Of a DNA stretch of 64,000 nt, positions 47,986 to 59,500 are shown piece by piece. The stretch's first letter is position 1. The number at the start of each line of letters is the position of its first letter. The position numbers and the translations under genes were made by a program. Where the stretch lies: positions 13,255,501-13,319,500 of the forward strand of contig NC_092604.1 in NCBI RefSeq assembly GCF_047663525.1, written 5' to 3'. This stretch comes from Anas platyrhynchos (lineage: Eukaryota; Chordata; Aves; Anseriformes; Anatidae). The notes beneath the pieces were generated by a model, which worked only from the letters and a program-made list of their open reading frames with translations, was not told the origin of the DNA and ran no database searches.

Positions 47986-50900
47986 CTGCAAGAGAAGGGA
48001 GAGGGTGCTGAGATCAACAACCTGGCTTCCCCGAGCCACCCGACACAGGACAGGCAGGGGGATGTGGGGACACGGCCACCTCGTGGAGAGCCTCTCTGCA
48101 CAGTTCATGTGCCCACAACCTGAGCAAACCGCTACAGAAACAACACCAAGGTTAAGCTGCTGTGACTTGATTTTACTTTTCCTGCTCCAAACCTTTGGAA
48201 GGCCTTTGGATGACAAAAATGTAAATTGTACGACCCCCAGCAATAGGAGCTGTCATATTAAATTCAGCCTCTTGTGGCTGTAACAGCCCCTGTGAGACAG
48301 CAGAGGGATGATGCACGGCTCAGCCAGAACCTCCGTGAGCACGCAGTAATCTTCATAGACGTGGATGTCAGACGGAAAGGAAAAAGTAAATGATGGCTAA
48401 AGCAACTGACTTCGTTAACCTAGATGTAGGCTCATTATCTTGCATCTGCACGGGGAGACCTAAATCCTGCTTCACATTAAAAGTCAGCCCCGCTAAAATA
48501 ACGCTGCCACCGCACGGCAGCCTCCTCCAGCAAATGTTGAGCCACCAGGCGTGTTCACCCCTCGCACCCGATGCTCTGCCGGCCCCCGCCCCCGTGCTGT
48601 AACCCAACGAAATCCTGCTCGGGGTGAACAGAGCTGTGTTGAGGACATGGGCACAGCTCGAGGGGTCCGCACAGAGCTGTGCTGTGGCACCTGGCATCTC
48701 CCCAGTGTCAGCGGGCACTGCAGGAAGCCTCGGGCACACTGGCCTGAGGCAGAGGCTGCGAGGGGCAGGAAGGGCATCGCTGCGCTTCTGACAGCAGGGC
48801 TCTAGAACCACGCTGCTGCCTCTTGCCGCAGTGTGTGAGCTGCGGGTGCCGGCTCAGACGGATCATTGCTGGCATTTCTTGGCCTGAGCACGATCTGCTG
48901 GGCAGGAAAGTGCAGCTCCCCCAGGCCCCAGGAGGTGGCAATGGCTCTCTGGAGCTCCCTGGGGCTGCAAGCAGGAGGCACCCGGAGTCCAGCTTCAGCA
49001 CCCAGCCTCAGGCCTTGCCCACACAAGTTTCCCTGCTGCTGCCAACAGCTCGAAGCGCGGAGCAGAAACCTCCCTGCCCCAGGAGCTCCCAGCACGGCCA
49101 CGGCTGAAGCGAACAGGGCAGGGCAGCGCGTGGCAGTGCGCGGGGAAGGCGCTGGGTGGCAAAAAACCTGAGCGGAGAGAAGGAAGAGAGAGCACAAGCT
49201 CTCCTTCAAGCTTCCCGCAGCACGCCACCGGGCCTTCCCCAACCATGCCTGATCAGGAGGTTGTCAGCCGAGGATAGTTTTGTCTGCTGGGTTTTGGAGT
49301 GGCAGGACAGGACACAGAAGTGACACCGAGGTCCTCGCCAATATAGCCCCAGCAGTGTGACAGAGCAGCCTGGCTCCTTCCTACTGCAGAGCGTCTGAGC
49401 TCGGTAGCAAGAAGCGAGCCAGGCACAGCAGGGCAGAGAGGAAAGCAGCCCCGGGTTGCACAAGCCAGCCCCAAATGTACACCAGCTGCTCTGACTCCCC
49501 AGCAGTTTTCCCCACAGTTAAACCCAGCAGTGACCACAACCGATTGGTATTAATTTTCTAAAAGATTTACTGACGTGCAACATACAAATTTGCATTTCTC
49601 TGCAAATTTCACCACAATTGCGACGGAATCCTAAAACAAAGGCCTGAAGAAAGGCAACACAAACTTTAAGTAACGCAGCCCTCCCGGTGTCACCTCCATG
49701 GGGACACACTCCTGGCTGCGCAGGCTGGCTCACCTCAGGGCTGTGCCCAGGAGCAGCAGAGGAATGAATGCTGCTGAAGGCTTCCCAGGCAGGGCTCTGC
49801 TGGCCGAGCACCTCGCCCGGGGAGGCCTGGGCACGGCTCCTGGGAGCTGCACCACCTCCACCTTTCGTGCTCCTGCAAATCCGGGGAGGTGTCGGGGATG
49901 AGCGTGGGGCAGCGTCCCCCAGCACAGCTGGTGAGGGGCATTGAAGCCAGGGCTCATCTCCAGGCGCAGCTTTTTGTTGTGGGAAGAATGGGGCCATCGC
50001 CTAGAGAACGTAGGAAGCACGGAGGATTAAAGCGGCCGAGCACGGGACCCTTCCCCTGCCGTGCCCGTTCCCCCCGAGCAGGGCAGCGGCGAGGTGGTGT
50101 GAGCGACCCCGCTGCTGCAGGAACCTGGGGCTGCACACGCCTCACAGCACAAGCTGCTCGTTGGGTGTGTTTCCAGATCAAAACACACACAGAGCACACA
50201 GAGCAGTGCTTCACGCCACGAACAAAGAAACAAACCCCCGGGGAACAGAGAAGGAGATGCCCGCGTACCCCGTAAACTGCTCCTCAAGCAAAACTGGCAG
50301 ACAAAAAATAATTGCCTACAGGAAGCCTTGGAGTTTCGGTGCTTTAAAAAATCCTGTAGCCATTGTGATCCTCCTACAGCCCGCGGGTTTGCCAGCTCCT
50401 GACCTTTGCTATTTTTCACCCTGCTTAGCGCAAGCTCCTTGTGCAAGCACACACTGGGATTGCTGAGCCGAATCGCCACTGGGCTTCACGGGAATCACAA
50501 AGCACGGGGGAATTAAAGAAGCCCTGCCCTGGGAGCGCTCCGAGCTCCCTTAACCTTGAAATTTCGCCGAGCACCAAGGCTCAGTGTCGGTACGGCCATC
50601 GCAGAGCACAGCAGCCTTCCCCCGCCCCGTCTGTTGGTGCTCATCTCCCAGCTCCTGACAATGGTGATAAGAAATAAAGCCACCGGCACCGAGCTGCTCC
50701 AAAGAGCTTGTTTGTGGCTCGTCTGGGAGGAAGGGCTGAGCAAACACCTCTCGTTTCAGTTTTCTTGGTAGGTCTTACACGTAACGGACTCGTACGCGGG
50801 ATATTCGGGCTTTGTTCTCACAACCTATTGTAACGGGGGCCACTAAATCAAACAGTTGCTGCTACGACAAAAGCACTCAGAAAAATCTCAACCTCATCTT

Positions 50901-53562
50901 GAACCCTGAAGATTTTTATGGCTACTCCCTCACAAACCCCTCCCCAAAGCCACATTAAAGGACGCATTGTTTTCAAAGGTCATGGTAGGTTTCATACCAC
51001 ATTTTAATACAATGTAAATTCTGCAGGAATATTATGATGTTACACAAGAGTCACAGCGGCAGTGTGAGAAAGCAGGGGGACCTCCACTTGTCTGCGTGCC
51101 GTAAGGCAGGCGGTAAAAGCCGTGCACTTATTTCATAAAAGACTTTTCCTATCATCGAGATGAGTACTCGGAATCATTTTTAAAACAAAATTCCCATGAA
51201 TTTCTGAGAAGAAATACCTTAGATTCCTGTTGAAGCACCCGGCATTCAACTGCCTGGGCACATTTGTACACAGGCACAGAAAACACAAGCACAGAAAACA
51301 TTAAAACCCATGAACAAGCATATAAAATACCGAGCAAATAAAATAAAGTATCAGGACACTTGTTGGGTCCTCGGCAAGCCCCCATCATCGCTCCCAGCGC
51401 TGCCACTCATGCAAACAAGCGCTGCCACCGGGGCACTGCCCCTGCTGCTGCCTTCCGAGCGGGCCGGCAGCTCACGGTGGGGACAGGAGCAGACGCTGGT
51501 GGAATCGCAGCCACCTCCCAGAGCTGTGAAAAGCGCCGCACCAGTGGCTGTGTGTGCAGCTCAAACCTGCAGCACGCAGCCGCCTGCGCGAGGTCTGCCC
51601 TGGGAGGCAGAGCTGGTGTCCGCAGCGTGCTGTTTGGGACACCGGTGCTGCACCGTGGAGCAGAAACAAAACCTACATTTTTTAGACTGAGGCAAGAAGT
51701 TAAGACAAAACCCACACCAAAGGTCCAAAGAAGAGACCGTGCGGGGATTTAGTTTGGCTGGAAGGGAGCAGGAGGACAAAGAAAGCCGCAGCTTTCAGCA
51801 GTGCCAGTGCACACAACTGAACTCGCTTTCCACTCAGGAAACCTTCCACAGCGAAGATTACAGGCGGCACCCAACACCGCAATTTATTAATATGTTTAAC
51901 AGCTCTTCAACTACGTATCGTTTCTTTGCTTCTTGATTAACTCGTCCGCGGACACGACACCCGCAGCCCTGCTCAGGCGTTTCCACCTCCAGCTGCTCCG
52001 CAGCAGCTGCGTGGGGAGGGGCGCGGGGGGAGCTCCCCCACGTGTGTTACTGGAAGCCCAACACAACCCCGCTCGCCTCTCACCCCTGACGATGCCTCAG
52101 ACACCAAGAGACGTGTTGTGTTGAGACTCCTTTGCCCCTTATCCTTCCCCATGGCTTCTTTCAGGGTCGGCTTTTTGTTTTGAGAAAAACGTCTGGTTCA
52201 ATTCAGTACTGAGGGGGAACTGCCCCGTTCCTGCACACTGCTGCCTCGAGCGCCCCACCAGCACCCAGTGCCTCTGCCGGGGGCTGAAGCGACCAGCAGG
52301 GAAGGGCAGCAGGCAGGGACCACGTCCTCGGGCTGGCCCCCGGCCACCGCAGGGCGCACAAAGCCAGGGGAGCTGCTGCCCCTCCGGCCTGCACCGCGAG
52401 CCTGACCGGCACCAACCCTCTGCAAATGGAACAAAACCGTTTGTGTGCCCAGCTGTGCTGGAGGTTAATTCAAACGGACAAGCCTCCTAAAGCCTCGGGG
52501 GAAAAAAAAGAAAAAAAAAAAAACAAAAGGGGTGGAAAAAGAGGTGGCCTGCAACGTCCTCCTCTCTGCTGTAAAAAGGTGATGTGCTGCAGAGACACGG
52601 AGATCGGGCCTGTTCCAAAAAGCACCGAGCGGAGTGTGGGAGACAAAAGTAGGGATGCTGCAGCGGAGAAACAGCCAGCGCACCGCGGTCTTACCCCATC
52701 CAGTAACTACATCCAACAGATGCAGGCTTATTCCACACTGATCTTGCTTCTGCAGAAGGGTTCAATCAAAAGCAAACCCTCGTAAAAAAAGCCAGGGAAT
52801 GCACGGCTGTGCTTTCGCAGGGTGTGCAGCGGATGCCCCTGGCCGGCGAGGGCTCACCAGCGGCACCCCAGGGCTCGTGGCGGGGCACCACGCGTGGCCA
52901 CGGGGCCCACACCGCAGCGGGTTCCCCGTCCCACGCCTTTGTGCCGCGCACGGGAGGCAGCCCTGCGGAGGCTGGCGGCTCGATGGAGCCGGTTGTTTGA
53001 CAAAGCCCGGGGAACAAAAGCCCGCTGCACCCCGATGTGTCCCGCTGGTTATGAGGAGGGCACCCATAGTGGTGTCCGTGTGGTTCTGAGGCCGCTCGGG
53101 GCTCAGCAGCCGGCCCCACAGCACCTAACAACCAGCCCCAGCACCGCCATGGGCTCCCCATCCAGCTCCGGGTGAGACAATTTTATAAATCCATCAGTGA
53201 CCAAGCAGCACGGCTAAAAGCAGCCTCCCTGCCCCAGCACATCTCCGGGGGAGCTGCCGGAGGCGCGGAGCCCCAGAGAGCCCAGCAGGGCCTGGGCACA
53301 GCTCCGGACAATGCCGGCCCCACGCAGCCCGGCCCCGGGGCCAGCAGCGCCCCGCGCTCCCTCAGGATCCCCCCAGGCAGGCACCGGCCCCGCTCCCCCC
53401 GGCCCGGGCCCGGCTCTCGGTGCCCGCCCGCCCCGGTTCCACCTCCCCTCATCCCCGGTGTCCCCCCCCCCCCCCCCCCCTCCCAGGCCGTGCTCCCCGA
53501 ACAAAGGCTCTGGGGAGGCGCCCCCGGTCCCGCTGCCCCCCCCCAGCCCCTCAGCCCCTCAC
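47986..53562 (-). other. NR6A1: NR6A1 intron 1 of the short isoform
   Basis: 5.6 kb. I looked for an exon encoding the mammalian N-terminal segment QDELAELDPGTISVS on the minus strand and did not find one by eye. A 19-base C run (G on the transcript) lies at 53462-53480. No miRNA hairpin or repeat family recognised. Confidence 0.65.
53462..53480. repeat. C19 homopolymer
   Basis: An uninterrupted run of 19 C within the CpG island, 82 nt inside the intron that follows the candidate first exon. Confidence 0.95.
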
Positions 53563-53590
53563 CTTCCCCGCAGGTCGAGTCCCGCTTCAT
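53563..53590 (-). CDS. NR6A1: NR6A1 candidate first coding exon (short N-terminus)
   Basis: ATG at 53588-53590 opens MKRDSTCGE plus one base, followed by a strong donor gtgagg. Human GCNF begins MERD, so the start M-x-R-D is similar. The exon ends in phase 1, exactly what exon 2 requires, giving [20 protein letters not shown] at -3 gives a fair start context, and the CpG island gives promoter context. It could be an alternative first exon or the main bird start. The mammalian N-terminal residues are missing. Confidence 0.55.
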
Positions 53591-56500
53591 CCCCCCGGCG
53601 CCGCGCTCCTCAGCGGGGCCGCCTCATGGCCGCGGCGCGGCCGGGCTGCAAGGCCCTCACCCGCCCGCCGCTGCCGCGGGCCGAGCCTATGCTAACGAGC
53701 CGTGATGTCACCGCGGGGCCCGGCGGGGCCGGGGGCAGCGGGGCCGAGCCGAGCCCCTCACCGAGCCCGGGGCCCGGGGGCGCCCCTCCGCCGCCCCCCT
53801 GCCAGCAGGGCCCTGCCCCCAGGCCCCGCGGTGCCCTGACACAAGCCCTGTGTGTGTGTGGAGCAGCCGAGGTGCGAGCTGGTGAGCGGGGTCAGCCAAA
53901 CCATCAGGGCTTAGAAATGGTACCGACAGGGCTCGTCAGGAGGCCTGCACTCACTCCGCTAACAGAAAGCAAAGAATTTCAGCAGCGTTACTGCTAGAAT
54001 GCAGTTAGTTACACCAGCCATAGCTCCGCAAAGAAAATCTGTGCTAGAATGGAAAACATTGCATGATGCGTTGCCCAGTTCATCTTTTCCCAATTTTTCT
54101 CTCACGTAAGAAGAAAATCCACGCTGCTTGTTCTCCACCAGGCAGATTGCCTGCCTCCAAACTTGGTGGCAGCACAAGCCTGCACAACGATAAATCTGCG
54201 GCTGTTTAGCTGCCCGTGCCAGAACAGGCACCGGTGAGATCTCATCAGGTATCACCTCACATTGATCTGCACCCTCACCCTCCTCCTGGGATGAACCCAG
54301 CCAAAACTGGCAGTTTGTGCCAATGCCAAACCCAGCCTGTCCTCAAGAAGCCTGCGAGCGTTCGGCTCAGAAGTCACAGCCTGCTTCTGTTCATCCTGAG
54401 GGCTGCAGGGCTCACCCGTGCTCTGAGAAATGGCCGGCCTAGAATAAACAAGCCACAGAGGCAACAAAAGAGGTCATATTTCACTTGATCCCCAGCCTGA
54501 AATTTTATTGCTTTCTGGTGACATCCAGCAATGCAAATAACCCCGTGCGTGCAGCAGCAGGGCTCCGGCCGGGCAACCTGCTCTGGCTCAGCCCGTGGGG
54601 CCGGGCACCCCCAGCCAGCAGCGGGGCTCTGCCTGCTCCCAGCCCAGGTCCTCTCCTGCTCCTAATTCAGGCAGAGGCAGGTGCACGGCGCAGCAGCAAG
54701 TTGCTGCAAAGCAGCGGTGCAGCAGGCCCAGTCCTCTGCTGTGCTCGCGCTGTAAATCTGTGGAGCTGCTGTGTCAGTCCTTGACATGCTCTCCGGATTG
54801 ACCTCTCTTTTTTCGCTGCGGAGGTTACCAAAGCAGGGCTCGTGAGAGGAGCCTGTTATCCTGCACCCTCAGAGCACGGCCAAGGTAAGCCCATCCCCTG
54901 GCTGTGCTGTTTACACAGCTGTTTGCAATTGTGCCTGCTCCAAAATCTCCGCATTCTTTATCCTACGCGAGCGCTTTGCTCTGCTCCCGGCACCCCTCGG
55001 AGAAGTGTGACCAGAATGCGGAGCACTTATTTGGTAACACTGCACTGTGCTGTGGGCAGAGGGGGCTGAAAGAAAGCGCCTTAATCTCAGGATAACAGGC
55101 CAACACAAAATGTTGCTCTCACTACTGCTGTTAGGATTGAAAACAGAGATCCAAAAACTAAAAATAAAAGAAAATCCAGAAACAACTGCAAGTATAGACA
55201 AAACAGGGTGCTGGAGAAAGGGTAATTGGCCAGACAATCCAAATCTTCCAAATTGCTCTAAACCCACTTGTATTAAATACTCATGTCACAGTTTGTCCAT
55301 AATGAATCCTTAAGGGCAGAAAATAATTGCAGAGATCTGGAACTGTTCTGTAAAATGAGAGCCCAAACTATGAATGGGGCACAGGGCAGGAAAAGAAGAC
55401 AAGAAAGATTAATTCTATTGTCTGAACCAAACAGCCTTAAAGCTACTTTGGTAAAAGGAAAAGTATTGTGGCTGCTTCTCCCGTTCTGCCTGTTACGCTG
55501 CCTGAATCAGCCACTTCCCAACCCAAACACAAACAACCAAACCAGAAGATGCTGTTTTCCCTGACAGCCAACATTGCAGAAGCCTACCAGTTCACAAGAG
55601 TAAAAGCCAAAAACACTGCCAACAACTCGACAAGTGACAACGCTGCCTGCAAAGGATTTATTGTCCTGACACGACGGCCATAAGGGCCAGGCAGAGGAAG
55701 CAATAGGACGCACCGAGGCACCCGGGGTATCCTGTAAGGGACCGGGACGGAGGCAGAGCAAGGCACCTCCAGCAGGCATCCTGCTCCTTCCCCCCAGCCT
55801 CCACCCTGGATACTCTGCACAGAGCGTATCGGAAAGGTTTGTACTTGAACGTCGCACTAGGTGAGTGTGAAAGTCACAGGGAGCAATTCCTGACGCCATA
55901 AAAAAGGTAAACGGAACAAATGTACAGGTCAAAGCCTGGCAGTATGCATCTGCGTGCCGATCCTGCCTGCTCCTGCTCGGCCTGCTACCAACACGGCCAC
56001 TTGTCTGCAGGTGAAGACAGGACAAAGCTGTGTTTAAAAAATTAAAAAAATAAAAAATTCGGCTTGGTTTTGTTTTTACACAGCTCGTTTTTGTGCAAAA
56101 CTACTCTTTGTGTGATTTGGTTTTGCTTTTACACAAACGGGGTACGGCCTCTCTCCCTTTTCTACAGCAGATTGTTCAGAAGCTGTGCAAGGGACTGCAG
56201 GAAATGATCCCAGCCATCGGCCTGACGTGTGAGAGGTCTCGGGACAGCAGTTGAATAACAGATGCAGTAATTACTGCTCCTAGCATCTAACGCACCGGGA
56301 GCAGGGCGTTAATTATTCTGCCGAAGACGTTCACTTGGTGTGCACAAACTTCAGAATTTTCCTCCTCTCCAATCGCTCGTAGGTCGCTGTGCAAGGTGGA
56401 TTTTTCTATCACATTTCCAGTTTTGTTTGTTTATATTTTCCTTTGCTCAGCACTGGACTTGCCGCGGAGGCCCGCTGAGCGGGTGGCGAGAAGCGTTTCA

Positions 56501-59500
56501 TTGCAGCGCGCTCCATGGGTGACAAATCGCCGAGGCTGAGAGACAGAGGAAGGAGCTGGGGGGAGGTTAAGGGCTCCTCAGAGAGGTCACCTTCAGAGGA
56601 AAAAAGGAAAACAAATGGGATTGTAGGAATGAGAAGTATATGGCTTTACAGCCTCAGTGGGCAAGTACAAGAAAAGAGAATTGCGGAGGGAAAAGCTTCC
56701 CGTTTCTATCAGCAGGCAATCGAGCGCCTTTCTAAACCCTTAGCAGAAAGAGCTCCTCTCCCGCAGGATGACTTCATCCCCTGCCCAGATGCCGGCATTC
56801 TGCGACAGCAAGAGAGCCCTGCCCGTCCCACGGCCTCAGAGCATTGCAGAAAGCCTTCGGGAGCCATGGAGCGGGGTCCTGGTCACCGGCATCGCTGGTA
56901 GTTTTAATAGTAATAACAGCAACAGGCTCACAGTTTGGCATTACAACCATTAGGATCACAGTCCTGATCTCAGTGGATGAGAGGTGCCGGGTACCCGGGC
57001 ACTGCCAGGACAAACCCGAGGGAGAGGGCATTTCCCCAGCCGTCAGCTCAGGCAGCAAAACGAAGGGGGAAATACTGCAGAGCTAAAGCTGCAGATCCTG
57101 ACCCTGCACCAGGCACATTTTTATGAGCACAGCTGCTAATTAGCTGTTTGGGGTCACCAGGAGTGTGGCACAAATGCTCCCTGCACACTGCTTCGTGCCT
57201 CTTGTGCATCGCTGGCAGGCGCTGGGGCCCCGAGCAGCGCAGCGCCCAGAGCAGAGGCTGCTCTGCAGGAATGTGTGACACGAGGGCAGTGCTGAGCTGC
57301 AAGGCACGAGCTGCCTGTGCTGTGAGCAGGGCTGCTGCCAGGCAGAGATAACCGCCCGCCTTCTGCTGAAAGGGAAAACGCCCGCGGTTTGTAATCCTCG
57401 GGATTTACGACGAGTTTTAAAAATGCATTATCCCAAAGCCTTGCTATCCGCTGTGCTGAAGCAGGGCCCTGTCCTCGCCCTCCCCGGGAGCATCCCGCAG
57501 GGTCACATCCCACACGCCGCACACCACAGCTTTGCCCAGCGCTGCGGGAGGAGGCTGGGGCTCGCTGCATGCCTGGGACCCGCTGCTGCGCTGCTGGGCC
57601 CTCGCCTGCACGGGTGGTGCTGCCAGGCTGGAGGCTGGACAGGAGGGGGCAGCAGCCTGCAGCATCCCGCAGCACCCTGCAGCATCCCAAAGCACCCCAC
57701 AACATCCCGCAGCAGGACCACAGCAGGACCACAGCAACGCAGAGCACCCCGCAGCACCCTTCTGTATGCTTCTGAAGAGAAATAAAAGCTGAACAGCTTT
57801 TCCTTCTAGAATTTACAACAATGGGAACTGCAGAATAAAAGTTTGCTGTACCTGACTACCCACAGACCTTCCACTGTTCCCGGGTAACTAGCCCGGAACG
57901 CATCGAATCAGAAACCAGCAGGAGGGGTGAGAGTGGGAGCTCGGACACGGCTGCATCCCAGTCCCTCCGTGTGCTGCCAGCCCCGCTGACCTTCAGGTCT
58001 CGCCGGGGAAGCACCCTGGTGCTGCAGGGACCCATTTTCCATCCCCCTCCATCTCAGCTCTCAGCCCCCATGTAACCCATACCAGCGGCTCCTAGGCCCC
58101 AGACGCGCACCCCAGGCACGGGGTCCCCAGTTAAGACATCCATGGCTGCAAAGAAAAGCCAATCTTATTAGACTAACACTAGCAAAAACCTCTCTGTTCA
58201 TGAAGCTGCACAGGACAAACCATTCCCATGCTTCTGACGGCTGCGCAGGGCGGCCGCGGAGCGGGGACTGCTCCTCGGGGTGTGAAGGCTGGGTCAAACA
58301 CGCAGCCTTTAAGACAATTCAATTTTCAAAGAAACTACACTAACCGCTTCTTCCATGTGTTATCAAATTATGTTAAAGCCAACCTCATAATTCAGATCAT
58401 TCCATTGGTCAGCTCCTATTTGTTTTCCCTGCACCCTCATTTTTGCTCCAGATCTGTCACATTACATTAACACCTTTCCTACTCACTGCCTACAGAAATA
58501 ACAGCCTTCGACATGCCTGCACAATCCATTTGTCCTGCTCTAATTACTTTTTGACATAGCCTCTTTTGCTGTTATCTTGCCTTTTCTGACCTCTGTCTGT
58601 ATTAAAGCCATTTAAAACAATCTTTAAAGTCCGTATCTATCGTGACGTGTCTTACACGATGCCACCGGAGCATCAGGCAGTGCCGTTTGGTAAATCCAAT
58701 ATTAAAATCTATCGGAATAAGACGATGTACTCGAGGAGGAAAGCTACTACGTATTGGTGGCAGCTACAACTGGCAGTAAATAAAACAAGTCCCTAGGACT
58801 GCAGCACATTTTGGGGATGAAATTCCAGTAGTCACAAAACCGTTCTACGTAGCTAGATAGTTCAAAGATAAACGGGGACTTCTGCAGGCTGAGGAATTTC
58901 CCAGAACTGCACAAAAGAGAAGGAAAGCAGGAGGAACTGGGAAAAGCGATCACCTTGCACACAGGAAAAACAACAACAACAACGCACAGCCACCGAAGGA
59001 ATTGAGCACACAGGAAGAGAACCAGGGCAGGATACAGCAACACGGGCAGGTTCAGAAGGAACTGACAAATTGCACTCTTCTGCACCCTTCCCCCCAAAAA
59101 TAATAAAAATGAAGGGAATCTTTAATCCCAATATTCCTCTGTTTTCAGCAAGCCCACTCAGAAGTGTGCCCTCATTTGCTTTTGCAGCCGACTGATGCTG
59201 CGGATGAGCCCCTCGTTGCCTCCCATTCCAGGACCTTCAGAAGCTGGTTGTTTCGGGGCAATTTCTCGGTTCACCCCCAGTCTGCTCGTCTAGACACAGC
59301 CGGTACAGCCCCAGCACGGCTCTGCTGGGAACACACAGCCCTACATTTTGTCTTCCAGCTGACACGGGAGAACACCCGAGCATTCAAAATCCATGGCATG
59401 GGATGTGGCAGCGCGCTGGTTTGTCACAGCCGTCCGAGGGATTTTATTTCTTTGAATTCCTCCAATTTTATCCCCAGGACATTAAGAGTCCCTGAATGTT

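Larger units (their letters stand above)
26775..53590 (-). other. NR6A1: NR6A1 gene (germ cell nuclear factor), locus within window
   Basis: The span runs from the inferred poly(A) site to the candidate ATG exon. Nine coding pieces (53563-53590, 47755-47985, 45714-45769, 43814-43971, 42457-42684, 41554-41808, 36450-36571, 34133-34285, 33038-33126) total 1320 nt and join in frame to 439 residues. Human isoform 1 has 480; the difference is the N-terminus. The product is an orphan receptor that represses transcription from DR0 sites (AGGTCAAGGTCA) and silences POU5F1 and other pluripotency and germ-line genes. It is also needed for trunk development. The ligand-binding domain lacks a classical AF-2. 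The first exon is less certain than the rest, and distal exons encoding the mammalian N-terminus may lie beyond 64 kb. Confidence 0.92.
53300..53870. other. CpG-rich island at candidate NR6A1 promoter
   Basis: Very GC- and CpG-rich stretch surrounding the candidate first exon, with a CRE-like TGATGTCA at 53703-53710 about 110 bases upstream of the ATG. Extent judged by eye. Confidence 0.6.

Noticed and set aside
53311..53997. 228-codon proline-rich plus-strand open frame
   Set aside because: Lies in the CpG island and crosses a C19 run; composition alone explains it.
53959..54255. Minus-strand frame containing KDELGN as the mammalian NR6A1 N-terminal exon
   Set aside because: Only D-E-L agrees with the mammalian QDELAELDPG segment; the residues after it do not match and there are no fitting splice sites and phase.
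56500..56901. 128-codon plus-strand open frame
   Set aside because: No recognisable domain, no splice or promoter context, and ordinary composition for chance frames.
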